Source: Pontiella sp. (GTDB lineage: Bacteria > Verrucomicrobiota > Kiritimatiellia > Kiritimatiellales > Pontiellaceae). Taken from it: a stretch of DNA of 6,676 nucleotides. The translations under genes were made by a program, and so were the position numbers. Positions within the stretch are counted from its first letter, which is position 1; each line of letters opens with the position of its first letter. The notes beneath the pieces are model-generated. The model was not told where the DNA came from and made no database searches. It saw only the letters and a list, made by a program, of their open reading frames with translations. The DNA lies in NCBI GenBank assembly GCA_029939385.1, contig JAOZSZ010000083.1, forward strand, positions 1 to 6,676. Direction: 5' to 3'. Below, in pieces: positions 6,494-6,676 of the stretch.

Positions 6494-6554
6494 TAGAGGT
6501 TGTTTCAGGCTAATTTCGCCCCTAAAACTGATCCAGCCTCTAACTTTCTTATTC
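6494..6554 (+). terminator. Possible terminator hairpin after lysS
   Basis: TAGAGGTTG (6494-6502) pairs with CAGCCTCTA (6534-6542) over nine positions with one G-U pair. Inside it TCAG (6505-6508) pairs with CTGA (6528-6531), and GC/GC can add a little more. The tail (6543-6554) is T-rich but interrupted, reading ACTTTCTTATTC. It begins 10 bp after the lysS stop. The hairpin is clear; the weak T-tract makes factor-independent termination uncertain. Confidence 0.4.
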
Positions 6555-6565
6555 ACCTTCCTTTC

Positions 6566-6595
6566 CTCCGTGTAGAGAGTTTTTTTTACATGGAG
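6566..6595. repeat. Inverted repeat enclosing a T-run
   Basis: CTCCGTGTA (6566-6574) and TACATGGAG (6587-6595) are inverted copies with one wobble position. They flank a 12-base spacer made of GAGAG and seven T, and an eighth T begins the right arm. The T-run lies in the loop rather than after the stem, so it is not a standard terminator. It could be an operator or part of a dispersed repeat. The function is unknown. Confidence 0.35.
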
Positions 6596-6613
6596 CTAAC
6601 GAACATCCCCTTC

Positions 6614-6657
6614 GGTACGCCGCCGCAGAGGATAAACAATCCTGCCCGCCGCGCACC
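6614..6657. repeat. GC-rich imperfect palindrome near the window end
   Basis: AGGA (6629-6632) and TCCT (6640-6643) form an apical stem around TAAACAA. GGT at 6614 and ACC at 6655 can close the base, with mismatched CCGCCGC-like arms between. The GC content is clearly higher than in the flanking AT-rich spacer, and no convincing reading frame covers it. It could be a REP-like dispersed element or the upstream region of the next gene. Nothing else is recognisable in 6596-6676. Confidence 0.25.
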
Positions 6658-6676
6658 TTGCTTATCTCTTTCTTCC

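Noticed and set aside
6449..6556. 35-residue minus-strand frame from a GTG with GGAGG eight bases upstream
   Set aside because: The ribosome-site match is only the complement of a pyrimidine-rich stretch. The product is unrecognisable and half of it is antisense to the lysS C-terminus.
6590..6676. Plus-strand frame beginning ATG GAG CTA ACG and open to the window end
   Set aside because: There are only 29 codons, GAGAG is ten bases upstream as a weak ribosome site, and the translation (MELTNIPFGTPPQ...) matches nothing I know. Minus-strand frames through the same DNA are open too, so openness is not evidence.

Overview
The window looks like chromosomal housekeeping DNA from a Gram-negative bacterium of moderate GC. 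A PVC-type lineage (Verrucomicrobiota, Kiritimatiellota or Lentisphaerota) is my best guess. The grounds are the phoH-pgpH-ybeY gene order combined with a multi-PEGA lipoprotein, so this is inference; no marker gene settles it. I see no mobile element, CRISPR array, tRNA or rRNA.

Left arm (1-3319, minus strand). Reading leftwards from 3319 there is a compact operon: phoH (PhoH/YbeZ-type P-loop ATPase), pgpH (membrane HD-domain protein of the 7TMR-HD type, predicted c-di-AMP phosphodiesterase) and the first 41 codons of ybeY (rRNA-processing endoribonuclease), cut by the window edge. phoH and pgpH are 18 bp apart. pgpH and ybeY overlap out of frame by 53 bp. PhoH and YbeY are an established functional pair in RNA processing and ribosome quality control, and the same order with an HD-domain membrane protein between them occurs in many bacteria.

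Divergent spacer (3320-3557). This 238-bp AT-rich spacer separates the minus-strand operon from the plus-strand genes. It holds a weak candidate phoH promoter overlapped by an imperfect palindrome.

Right arm (3558-6483, plus strand). First comes a single-gene unit encoding a 449-residue predicted lipoprotein made almost entirely of six tandem PEGA repeats, closed by a strong GC-rich intrinsic terminator. Then lysS (class II lysyl-tRNA synthetase) follows, with its own candidate promoter and a clear Shine-Dalgarno. LysS has all the class II motifs but carries proline at a lysine-pocket position normally occupied by asparagine.

Tail (6484-6676). These 193 bp carry no recognisable gene. They hold a hairpin that may terminate lysS, a second inverted repeat enclosing a T-run, and a GC-rich imperfect palindrome close to the edge.

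Nothing here amounts to a convincing new multi-gene system. The points most worth a second look are the six-repeat PEGA lipoprotein, the LysS pocket substitution, the pgpH/ybeY overlap and the structured spacer and tail sequences.
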